A DNA stretch of 19,344 bases from a bacterium (GTDB lineage Bacteria > Hydrothermota > UBA3073 > JACQXS01 > JAUWAR01): assembly GCA_030601965.1 (NCBI GenBank), contig JAUWAR010000008.1:1-19344 (forward strand). Direction: 5' to 3'. Numbering within the stretch: position 1 is the stretch's first letter; each line of letters begins with the position of its first letter. Position numbers and translations under genes: made by a program. A model generated the notes under the pieces. That model was not told where the DNA came from and did no database searches. It saw nothing but the letters and a program-made list of their open reading frames with translations. Positions 8,465 through 15,039 of this stretch are shown in pieces.

Positions 8465-8492
8465 CATATAATTTAAAAAATCCTTATGTCAA
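8465..8492 (-). promoter_or_regulatory. Likely sigma70-type promoter of the small HEPN-like gene
   Basis: On the minus strand TTGACA (8487-8492) is followed after 16 bases by TATATG (8465-8470), with an A-tract upstream of the -35. The start codon at 8448 is about 17 bases beyond the -10, so the mRNA would be nearly leaderless. Confidence 0.5.
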
Positions 8493-8526
8493 GTTTTTTT
8501 TATTTTTTTCTTAAAAATTATTTTTG

Positions 8527-8555
8527 TTGACATTTTAAAGAATTAAGAGTTGAGA
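8527..8555 (+). promoter_or_regulatory. Possible promoter of efp
   Basis: TTGACA at 8527-8532 on the plus strand, 17 bases before a weak TTGAGA. It stands back to back with the promoter of the divergent HEPN-like gene. The -10 match is poor, so only the -35 is convincing. Confidence 0.3.
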
Positions 8556-8565
8556 GTTAAGAGAT

Positions 8566-9129
8566 ATGGGAACGACACAGGATTTAAGGAAGGGGATTAC
8601 TATTAAGATAGGTTCTGATTTTTACACTGTGATAGACTTCTTGCATGCGAAACTTGGTAGAGGAGGGGCACATATAAATACAAAATTGAAAAATATAAAG
8701 ACAGGAGCAGTGCTTGATAAAACATTCAGGTCAGGTGAGGAGATTAAAATTGTTCGTCTTGAGGAAAAACAGATGCAGTATCTGTATAAAGAACAAGATT
8801 TTTATTATTTTATGGATATGAATACCTATGAGCAGGTATCTTTATCAAGTGATTTTATAGGTCAAGCCTCCAAGTTTTTGAGGGAAAATATGGAGGTAGG
8901 GGTTGTCTTTGCAGAGGGGAATCCTGTACAAATAAAACTTCCTACATTTTGTGGGTTCAAAGTAGTAGAAACCGTTCCTGGAGTAAAAGGTAATACTGTT
9001 AGTGGAGGTTCAAAACCCGCCAGGATTGAGACATCTGCAATTATTCCTGTGCCACTTTTTGTTCAGGAGGGAGATATTATTAAAATTGATACACGAACAG
9101 GGAAATATGTTGAGAGAGTGAAAAACTAA
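8566..9129 (+). CDS. efp: Translation elongation factor P, with Arg32 at the loop tip
   Basis: A 187-residue EF-P, full length, with the usual three beta-barrel domains. It binds ribosomes stalled on polyproline stretches and helps peptide-bond formation. The N-terminal KOW-like domain reads DLRKGITIKI and later KLKNIKTGAVLDKTFRSGE; the C-terminal domain ends with GDIIKIDTRTGKYVERV. The loop that reaches the peptidyl-transferase centre reads AKLGRGGAH, so the tip residue is Arg32 rather than the lysine used with EpmA/B or left bare in many bacteria, and the usual proline two residues before it is leucine. Arg32 is the position rhamnosylated by EarP in Pseudomonas and Neisseria; no EarP gene is in the window. 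The ATG is preceded by AGAGTTGAGAGTTAAGAG, a poor ribosome binding site. No palindromic insertions are seen in this gene. Confidence 0.95.
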   Translation: MGTTQDLRKGITIKIGSDFYTVIDFLHAKLGRGGAHINTKLKNIKTGAVLDKTFRSGEEIKIVRLEEKQMQYLYKEQDFYYFMDMNTYEQVSLSSDFIGQASKFLRENMEVGVVFAEGNPVQIKLPTFCGFKVVETVPGVKGNTVSGGSKPARIETSAIIPVPLFVQEGDIIKIDTRTGKYVERVKN

Positions 9130-9132
9130 AAT

Positions 9133-9247
9133 GAGATTGCTTCGTCACTTCGTTCCTCGCAATGACACTCAGCTCGTTCCTCGCAATGACACTCAACGTT
9201 TTGTCATTGCGAGGAGTCCCGATTTATCGGGACGACGAAGCAATCTC
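9133..9247. repeat. Complex palindromic repeat (GATTGCTTCG family), left flank of the GIY-YIG gene
   Basis: The outer arms GAGATTGCTTCGTC and GACGAAGCAATCTC are inverted. Inside them CTCGCAATGACA occurs twice directly and TGTCATTGCGAG once inverted. The right half also holds the nested hairpin GTCCCGAT/ATCGGGAC around TT. It begins four bases after the efp stop and ends 16 bases before the GIY-YIG start. Related copies are at 9550-9643 and 11778-11848. Confidence 0.9.
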
Positions 9248-9263
9248 AAGAATAAAATAAATT

Positions 9264-9551
9264 ATGAACAGACGGTATTATATTTACATAATGACAAATA
9301 AGAATAACACTGCACTCTACACTGGGGTTACTAACAATCTTATAAGAAGAGTATATGAGCATAAAGAAAAGATGATTAGTGGTTTTACTGAGAAGTACAA
9401 TATTACCAAATTGGTCTATTATGAAGTTTTTGAAGATGCATACAATGCTATTTCAAGAGAAAAACAAATAAAAGGTGGTTCAAGGCAAAAGAAGATTGCG
9501 TTAATTAATAGTATAAATAAAGAATGGAAGGATTTATACGAAGAGTTATGA
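9264..9551 (+). CDS. Small GIY-YIG family endonuclease
   Basis: A 95-residue, single-domain GIY-YIG nuclease of the YhbQ/UPF0213-like type. The first motif is YIYIM (residues 6-10), the second LYTGVTNNLIRR (18-29), with Arg28/29 as the conserved arginine, and the catalytic glutamate is most likely Glu66 in REKQIKG. It ends with the EWKDLYEEL tail typical of these small proteins. The family includes DNA nucleases of repair and of mobile introns, but the small stand-alone members are mostly uncharacterised. Its context is odd: complex palindromes of one family flank it on both sides, and its TGA stop overlaps the first bases of the right-hand copy. It sits between efp and the radical SAM gene like an inserted cassette. 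No ribosome binding site is obvious. Confidence 0.9.
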   Translation: MNRRYYIYIMTNKNNTALYTGVTNNLIRRVYEHKEKMISGFTEKYNITKLVYYEVFEDAYNAISREKQIKGGSRQKKIALINSINKEWKDLYEEL

Positions 9552-9643
9552 GATTGCTTCGGTCGCCTAAGGCGACCTCGCAATGACAGGACTCCGAGTG
9601 TCATTGCGAGGAGTCCCGATTTATCGGGACGACGAAGCAATCT
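9550..9643. repeat. Complex palindromic repeat (GATTGCTTCG family), right flank of the GIY-YIG gene
   Basis: The outer arms GAGATTGCTTCG and CGAAGCAATCT are inverted, and the inner arms CTCGCAATGACA/TGTCATTGCGAG are inverted. The left half has the hairpin GGTCGCC/GGCGACC around TAA. The right half has GTCCCGAT/ATCGGGAC around TT, identical to the right half of the copy at 9133-9247. It supplies the stop codon of the GIY-YIG gene and ends five bases before the ATG of the radical SAM gene, leaving no room for a Shine-Dalgarno sequence. Confidence 0.9.
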
Positions 9644-9648
9644 AAAAT

Positions 9649-12030
9649 ATGGTATCTATAGATAACATTCTGCCATTTGCGAGGAAGCCCGGAAGATATT
9701 TGGGGAATGAGGTCGGGGCCGTGCATAAAGAGTGGGATAGTAAATCTCTTAAGTTCTGTATCTCATATCCGGATATCTATGAAATAGGGATGAGTAATAT
9801 AGGGATTAAAATTATCTATTATTTATTAAATGGACAGGATGGTGTTATATGTGAGAGGTGCTTTGCTCCCTGGATAGATTTTGAAGAGATACTTAGAAAA
9901 ACTAAAATGCCTCTGGTCTCTCTTGAATCCAAGACTCCGCTTTCTGAGTTTGATTGCATTGGATTCAGCCTTCAGTATGAACTTAACTATACTAATGTTC
10001 TTAATATGTTAGAACTTGGAAATATTCCAATTTTGTCCTCTGATAGAAAAGAGAAAGACCCAATTATAATTGGAGGGGGGTCTAATTGTTATAATCCTTT
10101 TCCAATTAAGGATTTTTTTGATTTCTTTTGTATAGGCGAGGCAGAGGCGATATTCCCCAATATTATTCCTATTCTTAAAGAATGGAAAAAACATAATCTT
10201 ACAAGAGGGGAGCTTCTTGAAGAAGTGAGTAAAAGTCCAGGAATATATATGCCCTCTATTAACAATAAGGTAAAAAGGCAGTTTAAAGAGACAGTGCCGA
10301 TGATTCAGGAGTGGGTAGTTCCATTTATTGAGATTGCACAGGACAGGCTACAGATTGAGATTAATAGAGGATGCACGCGAGGTTGTAGGTTCTGTCAGGC
10401 AGGATATATATATAGACCTTACAGGGAAAAAGATGTTTTATCTATAGCTGAAGAGGTAAAAGAGGGCATTCGGAAAACAGGTTATACAGATGTGTCGCTT
10501 TTATCTTTATCGGCATCTGACCATTCAGAGATAAAAGATATTATAAAAAGAGTTGGTAGGGAAAATATAAATCTTTCTTTGCCGTCTTTAAGAGCAGATT
10601 CCATTGATAAAGAGATAGGAGATTCCATTAAAGGAGGGGTTACACTTGCCCCTGAGGTTGGGACAGAAAGGATGCGAAAGATTATCAATAAGCCATTTTC
10701 GGAAGATGGGATGCTTGGTACCGCAGAGTGTGTTAGTAAAGCTAAAACGACCCATATGAAACTATACTTTATGATTGGACTTCCCTTTGAACAGACCGAA
10801 GATATTCAAGGAATAATAGAACTTAGTAAAAAAATCAAGAAAGTATATAAGAGGGATATGAAGGTTACCATTTCTCCATTTGTTCCCAGGCCACATACAC
10901 CATTTCAGTGGGAGAAACAGGCCGGAATAGATGAGTTAGAACAAAAGGCGATTTATATTAAAAGAAATCTCAAAGGGGTAAAATACAGAGACCCAAAGAT
11001 TTCGTTTCTTGAGGGTGTATTTGCAAGGGGTGATGATAAATTAGGAAGAGTGATTGAAAATGCCTGGAGAAAAGGCTTGAAACTTCAAGAATGGAGTGAA
11101 TTCTTTGATTTTGAGTCATGGCTTTCTGTATTTGATAAATGTAAAATAGACCCATATCATTATCTTAAAGCCAGGGATACAAGTGATTCGCTTCCCTGGG
11201 ACAATATAGAAACAGGAGTAAAAAGAGAGTTTTTACTCAAGGAGAAGGTGAAGGAAGATTTTACAGAGGACTGCAGGATAACAGATTGCTACTCCTGTGG
11301 ACTTGATTGCAAAAGAATTATACCGATGATTACCAGTCACCAGAGCACCAGAGCACCAGAGCACCAGTATTCTTATGGGAGGAAAAAGATACATATTCCG
11401 CCTAAAGGAGTAAGTGTCAGGTTCAGAGTGGAGTTTGAGAAAGGTGAGGCAGTCAGGTTTATAGGGCATCTTGACACAACAAGAGCGATTATAAGGGCAA
11501 TAAAAAGGGCAAATATACCTATAGCCTATTCTCAAGGCATCAAACCAAAACCGAGGATTTCTTTTTCACAGCCCTTGCCTTTGGGGATTACATCTAAGAA
11601 GGAGTATTTTGATATTCTTTTAGAACATTCCGTAGGATATAATATTGAGACTGCACTTGTCAGAACTTTTCCTCCCGGATTAAGAATTATAGATGTAAAG
11701 CCTGTATATGAGAAAGAGGAATCCCTGTTTGCGAGGTTTCAATTTGCGGAATATACAGTTAGTGGCTATCAGGGTGCTGTCATTGCGAGGAGCGAAGCGA
11801 CGAAGCAATCTAAAAGATGGGATTGCTTCGCTAACGCTCGCAATGACAGAGAGGGTGTTCAGAATGACAAAGTCAGTGCATCAGTTTTAAATATTGAATC
11901 AGGAGATGATAAAATTATCATTACTATGAAAATAGGTAAGGCAAATATATGGAAAGTTCTTGAGGGTTTGCTTGGCATATCTGAATCTGAAGTTCTAAAA
12001 TTAAAAATAGAGAGAACAAGATTATTCTAA
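9649..12030 (+). CDS. Uncharacterised radical SAM protein fused to a DUF2344 domain (TIGR03960/TIGR03936 type)
   Basis: A 793-residue protein. The N-terminal part (RKPGRYLGNE, SYPDIYEIGMSNIG) is the B12-binding-like region of the TIGR03960 family. The radical SAM cluster motif GCTRGCRFC supplies Cys242, Cys246 and Cys249 for a 4Fe-4S cluster and SAM cleavage. The C-terminal DUF2344 domain (FRVEFEKGEAVRFIGHLD onwards, about residue 585) completes the fusion. The reaction is unknown; elsewhere the family often lies near RNase G and ribosomal protein L21/L27 genes. Two junk-like segments interrupt the C-terminal part: a tandem 8-base repeat encoding HQSTRAPEHQ (about residue 565) and a palindromic repeat encoding VIARSEATKQS and DCFANARND (residues 711-733), both in frame. 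A repeat directly precedes the ATG. The TAA shares its last base with the next ATG, so translation of the flippase is probably coupled. Confidence 0.88.
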   Translation: MVSIDNILPFARKPGRYLGNEVGAVHKEWDSKSLKFCISYPDIYEIGMSNIGIKIIYYLLNGQDGVICERCFAPWIDFEEILRKTKMPLVSLESKTPLSEFDCIGFSLQYELNYTNVLNMLELGNIPILSSDRKEKDPIIIGGGSNCYNPFPIKDFFDFFCIGEAEAIFPNIIPILKEWKKHNLTRGELLEEVSKSPGIYMPSINNKVKRQFKETVPMIQEWVVPFIEIAQDRLQIEINRGCTRGCRFCQAGYIYRPYREKDVLSIAEEVKEGIRKTGYTDVSLLSLSASDHSEIKDIIKRVGRENINLSLPSLRADSIDKEIGDSIKGGVTLAPEVGTERMRKIINKPFSEDGMLGTAECVSKAKTTHMKLYFMIGLPFEQTEDIQGIIELSKKIKKVYKRDMKVTISPFVPRPHTPFQWEKQAGIDELEQKAIYIKRNLKGVKYRDPKISFLEGVFARGDDKLGRVIENAWRKGLKLQEWSEFFDFESWLSVFDKCKIDPYHYLKARDTSDSLPWDNIETGVKREFLLKEKVKEDFTEDCRITDCYSCGLDCKRIIPMITSHQSTRAPEHQYSYGRKKIHIPPKGVSVRFRVEFEKGEAVRFIGHLDTTRAIIRAIKRANIPIAYSQGIKPKPRISFSQPLPLGITSKKEYFDILLEHSVGYNIETALVRTFPPGLRIIDVKPVYEKEESLFARFQFAEYTVSGYQGAVIARSEATKQSKRWDCFANARNDREGVQNDKVSASVLNIESGDDKIIITMKIGKANIWKVLEGLLGISESEVLKLKIERTRLF
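11341..11367 (+). repeat. 8-base tandem repeat in the radical SAM gene
   Basis: CAGAGCAC occurs three times in a row (11341-11364), followed by a partial CAG and preceded by a related CAGTCAC. It encodes low-complexity residues around STRAPEHQ at the junction before DUF2344. The unit is not a multiple of three, so loss or gain of one copy would shift the frame. Confidence 0.85.
11778..11848. repeat. GATTGCTTCG-family palindrome translated inside the radical SAM gene
   Basis: The arms TGTCATTGCGAG (from 11778) and CTCGCAATGACA (to 11848) are inverted, as are CGAAGCAATC and GATTGCTTCG. It is the same family as the flanks of the GIY-YIG gene but with the halves in the opposite order. It stays in frame as residues 711-733 of the host protein. 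Confidence 0.9.
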
Positions 12031-13838
12031 TGAAACTCCTTTTCAAATATCTTAAACCATATACAGGAAAACTTATTTTATGTTTTATAGGAATGATTCT
12101 TTTTGCTCTCATCTCTGGGTTTTCTTTATCTGTGCTTTCACCATTTCTCAATGCTATTTTTGGTGGTAGGGGTTTGATTAATCAAACCCCTACCTTTGCT
12201 CAGAATGACTTACTTGCAAAGTTAAATACCTTTTTTCTTAAAAAATCTCCATCTAATTGTATATTATTAGTTTCTGTGACAATAGTTCTTGTTTTCTTTA
12301 TTAAAGGTATCATTGGATATATTCATAAATATCTTGCGGCAGGAGTAGAAGAAAGGGTTATGAGGAATATCAGAAATGATGTCTATTCCCATATCCATAT
12401 GTTATCTATGGATTACTTTCATCAAATTGAATCTGGTGTGCTTGTATCACGAATTACAAACGATGTTTTGCAAATTAGAGATAGCATAAAAGAAGGGTTT
12501 CTTCTATTTGTAAGGGAGCTTCTACTTGTGCTTGCATACCTTATGCTTGCTTTGTATCTCTCCTGGAGACTCCTGCTTGTTAGTGCAATTATTTTCCCAT
12601 TTGTTTTCTTTCTTGTGAATTATCTTGGACATAAACTCAGAAAGAGAAGTGAAAGGGTTCAAAAAGATATGGGAAAGATTACCTCAACACTATCAGAGAG
12701 CCTTTTTGGTATGAAAATCATAAAAGCCTTCTCTATGCAAGAATTTGAGCTCAAGAAGTTCTTTAAAACGACTTTTAATTATTGCAGGGCATCTCTTAGG
12801 TTTGAGAGAGTAAGTCTTTTTGGTGTTCCATCTACAGAATTTCTGACAGCCATAGGTATTTGTATCATTCTTCTATACGGGGGGCACGAAATATTTGTTT
12901 TACAAACACTTTCGCCTGATAAATTCCTTGTATTCCTTGCCTGTGCTGTTGCTATGTTTCAACCTTTGAAAATGCTGTCAAGAGGAAATGTTAATATACA
13001 AAGAGGACTCAAGGCAATGGAGAGAGTAAAAAGCATCCTTGATACAAAACCATCTATAGTAGAGAAAAAGAATGCAGTTTCTATTAATAATTTTGAAAAG
13101 GAGATTGTGTTTAAAGATGTTTCGTTTAAATATCGGGACAAGAATGTCCCTCCTACAGAGAATATTATAGATGAAATAAACCTCCATATTGAAAAAGGAG
13201 AACGTGTTGCCCTTGTAGGACCATCTGGTGGAGGCAAGACCACTCTGACAGACCTACTTCTCAGGTTTTATGACACATCTTCTGGGACGATAGAAATTGA
13301 TGGTATAGATATAAAGGATATAAAAATAGATGGGTTAAGAAATCTCGTTGGTCTTGTGAATCAAGAACCTATTCTATTTAATGATACCATATTTAATAAC
13401 ATTGCCTATGGTATAGAGAATGCAAAGAAAGAGGATGTCTATTATGCCGCAGAAATGGCAAATGCCGATGAATTTATCAATAAACTTCCTGATAAATATG
13501 ACACTGTAATAGGTGAAAAAGGGGTGAGACTCTCAGGTGGTGAAAGACAGAGACTCACAATTGCCAGGGCACTTTTCAAAAATCCAGAGATACTTATATT
13601 TGACGAAGCAACATCCCATCTTGATTCAGAATCCGAGAAAAAGGTTCAAGAAGCGATACTGAGATTACTCAAAGAGAGAACTTCTATAATTATTGCACAT
13701 AGGTTATCAACGGTTCGTAATGTGGACAGAATAATTGTTATAGATAATGGTCAAATAGTAGAACAGGGCAGTCATGAACAATTGGTCACCAAACAGGGGG
13801 TGTATAAAAAATTGGTAGATAAATTCTATGAAAAGTAG
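12030..13838 (+). CDS. MsbA-like ABC lipid flippase (fused TMD-NBD)
   Basis: A 602-residue half-transporter, expected to dimerise in the inner membrane and flip lipid A-core or a similar glycolipid using ATP. Six membrane helices lie in about residues 15-330. The nucleotide-binding domain has Walker A GPSGGGKTT (about 396), Q-loop VNQEP, signature LSGGERQ (about 501), Walker B ILIFDEATSHLD (about 525) and the H-loop AHRLST (about 555). Size and order fit MsbA/ABCB exporters. Two palindromic inserts are visible: residues 46-55 (GRGLINQTPT) in the loop after the first helix, from a perfect 30-base palindrome, and RDKNVPPT near residue 368, at the start of the NBD, from a REP-like half element. 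It starts on the stop codon of the radical SAM gene and overlaps the ligase gene by 11 bases. MsbA identity is supported by the glycan neighbours, but another ABC exporter substrate is possible. Confidence 0.9.
   Translation: MKLLFKYLKPYTGKLILCFIGMILFALISGFSLSVLSPFLNAIFGGRGLINQTPTFAQNDLLAKLNTFFLKKSPSNCILLVSVTIVLVFFIKGIIGYIHKYLAAGVEERVMRNIRNDVYSHIHMLSMDYFHQIESGVLVSRITNDVLQIRDSIKEGFLLFVRELLLVLAYLMLALYLSWRLLLVSAIIFPFVFFLVNYLGHKLRKRSERVQKDMGKITSTLSESLFGMKIIKAFSMQEFELKKFFKTTFNYCRASLRFERVSLFGVPSTEFLTAIGICIILLYGGHEIFVLQTLSPDKFLVFLACAVAMFQPLKMLSRGNVNIQRGLKAMERVKSILDTKPSIVEKKNAVSINNFEKEIVFKDVSFKYRDKNVPPTENIIDEINLHIEKGERVALVGPSGGGKTTLTDLLLRFYDTSSGTIEIDGIDIKDIKIDGLRNLVGLVNQEPILFNDTIFNNIAYGIENAKKEDVYYAAEMANADEFINKLPDKYDTVIGEKGVRLSGGERQRLTIARALFKNPEILIFDEATSHLDSESEKKVQEAILRLLKERTSIIIAHRLSTVRNVDRIIVIDNGQIVEQGSHEQLVTKQGVYKKLVDKFYEK
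12165..12194. repeat. Perfect 30-base palindrome in frame in the ABC transporter gene
   Basis: The arms GGTAGGGGTTTGATT and AATCAAACCCCTACC pair perfectly with no loop. It covers exactly ten whole codons (46-55) in phase. The terminator hairpin at 3374-3420 has a similar inner stem (AGGGTTTAA/TTAAACCCT), so the two may be related. Confidence 0.9.
13134..13157. repeat. REP-like half element inside the ABC transporter gene
   Basis: The hairpin GGGACA/TGTCCC around AGAA is followed by TCCTACA; on the minus strand it begins TGTAGGAG. It is the same layout as 18086-18109, with one changed base pair in the stem and a changed loop. It encodes RDKNVPPT in frame. Confidence 0.75.
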
Positions 13839-15039
13839 GTCTATCTCGTTTTCACTCTTTGCATCTGCTTTGGTCTTCACTCCTATTTCTGCCTATGTCT
13901 CTATACCATTATTGCTACTTGCCCTTATCTTCCTCTTGAGGTCTAAATCCAAAATCACCTTAAATCTATTGGATAAGTTGCAACTTGGTCTCCTATGTTC
14001 TATTCTCATTAGCTCGGTTTTCGCTGTCTATAAGGGACATAGTTTTTTATGTGGTTCAATATTCCTCTGTTATATACTCTCCTATTTCCTTGCCAGGGTG
14101 CTATTAAATAATGAAAAAGAAATAGAGAAGATTCTGACCTGGTTCTCCTGTGCAGTTCTAATCATTTGCATTATTGGCATTGTCCAGTACTTTACTAAAT
14201 TCAAAATAACAGTCAAAGATATTCCCATCCTATCCATGAAAGGGGGTAGAATAAGTTCTATCTGTTATAATCCCTTAATCCTCGCATCTTTTCTTGGGTT
14301 TCTCCTTCCTCTTTTTATTGCCTTTTTTATTAAAGGTTTTAGAAGAATTCTTCTGGGAATTTCTATAGTCTTAATTTTTATCACTTTTTTCTTTACTATA
14401 TCACGCGCTCCAGCGATTGCACTTATAATCTCCCTTACAGTTCTCATCTATCTCCTTATCCACAGGAAACTAATCGCAATTGTTTCACCAATTGTTTTAA
14501 TAACAATATGCTTGGTTTATACTCCTCTGAGACTGAGATTCATAGAGACATTTAATCCATCTACAGACAGGGCAAGGAAGGTTACCATCTTGCCTGGCAT
14601 CAGGATGTGGAAACAGCACAGTATTCTTACCGGTGTGGGAGTGCATAATTTTTATATGCTTTACGACAAATATTGTTTGCACGATGAAGGCAGGGGACCT
14701 CATTATATTCATTGTATGTATCTCAACTTCCTCGTGGATACCGGGATTATTGGTTTTTCTGTCCTTATGGCGATATTCATAATACTTATAAGATGGAGTT
14801 GGCAGATTTATAGAGAAGAGACTAACTTTAAAAGATGGGTTGCGGCGGCTTTATTTTCTTCTTTTCTGGGTTTCTTTATCCACAATATAGTGGATAATAC
14901 GCCTTATGTTACAGGATTGGGAATCCTTTTCTGGGCAGGCATGGGCATCATAAGCGGCATACACAAAACACCAAACTGTAGGAGGGACTTTCCAGTCCCG
15001 ATTATCAAGCCCAGAAGGGCTTTCCCACAATCAACTTGA
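13828..15039 (+). CDS. O-antigen ligase/polymerase family (Wzy_C) membrane protein
   Basis: A 403-residue polytopic inner-membrane protein with about ten to twelve hydrophobic helices. The Wzy_C signature region runs from RKVTILPGIRMWKQHSILTG and GVGVHNFY to HYIHCMYLNFLVDTGIIGF (about residues 250-310), the conserved periplasmic loop of O-antigen ligases (WaaL) and related polymerases. It probably transfers an undecaprenyl-linked glycan to lipid A-core, or polymerises a surface glycan; the fold does not separate these. The common HN before YL is HC here. The last ~25 residues (PNCRRDFPVPIIKPRRAFPQST) are wholly encoded by a REP/REPIN-like repeat, so the natural C-terminus has been replaced or extended. 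It overlaps the flippase gene by 11 bases and the GT4 gene by 4. Confidence 0.87.
   Translation: MKSRSISFSLFASALVFTPISAYVSIPLLLLALIFLLRSKSKITLNLLDKLQLGLLCSILISSVFAVYKGHSFLCGSIFLCYILSYFLARVLLNNEKEIEKILTWFSCAVLIICIIGIVQYFTKFKITVKDIPILSMKGGRISSICYNPLILASFLGFLLPLFIAFFIKGFRRILLGISIVLIFITFFFTISRAPAIALIISLTVLIYLLIHRKLIAIVSPIVLITICLVYTPLRLRFIETFNPSTDRARKVTILPGIRMWKQHSILTGVGVHNFYMLYDKYCLHDEGRGPHYIHCMYLNFLVDTGIIGFSVLMAIFIILIRWSWQIYREETNFKRWVAAALFSSFLGFFIHNIVDNTPYVTGLGILFWAGMGIISGIHKTPNCRRDFPVPIIKPRRAFPQST
14977..15030. repeat. REPIN-like double hairpin forming the 3' end of the ligase gene
   Basis: It starts with TGTAGGAG, then hairpin GGGACT/AGTCCC around TTCC, a short CGATTATC spacer, hairpin AAGCCC/GGGCTT around AGAA, then TCCCACA. 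Its first 24 bases are the exact reverse complement of 18086-18109. It supplies most of the ligase's last 20 or so codons. Confidence 0.85.

Noticed and set aside
9419..9640. Minus-strand reading frame with MLRRPDKSGLLAMTLG
   Set aside because: It is the translated palindromic repeat plus antisense of the GIY-YIG gene.
9133..9643. CRISPR array, because the CTCGCAATGACA repeats are spaced regularly over a short distance
   Set aside because: The copies are in both orientations, are parts of large palindromes, and have no uniform spacers or cas genes.
9133..9643. Classical insertion sequence with the GIY-YIG gene as transposase
   Set aside because: No transposase motif and no clear target-site duplication was found; each flank is itself a palindrome. 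It is kept as a hypothesis only.
11708..11890. Plus-strand frame containing LSLRGAKRRSNLKDGIASL
   Set aside because: It is an alternative-frame translation of the same repeat within the radical SAM gene.
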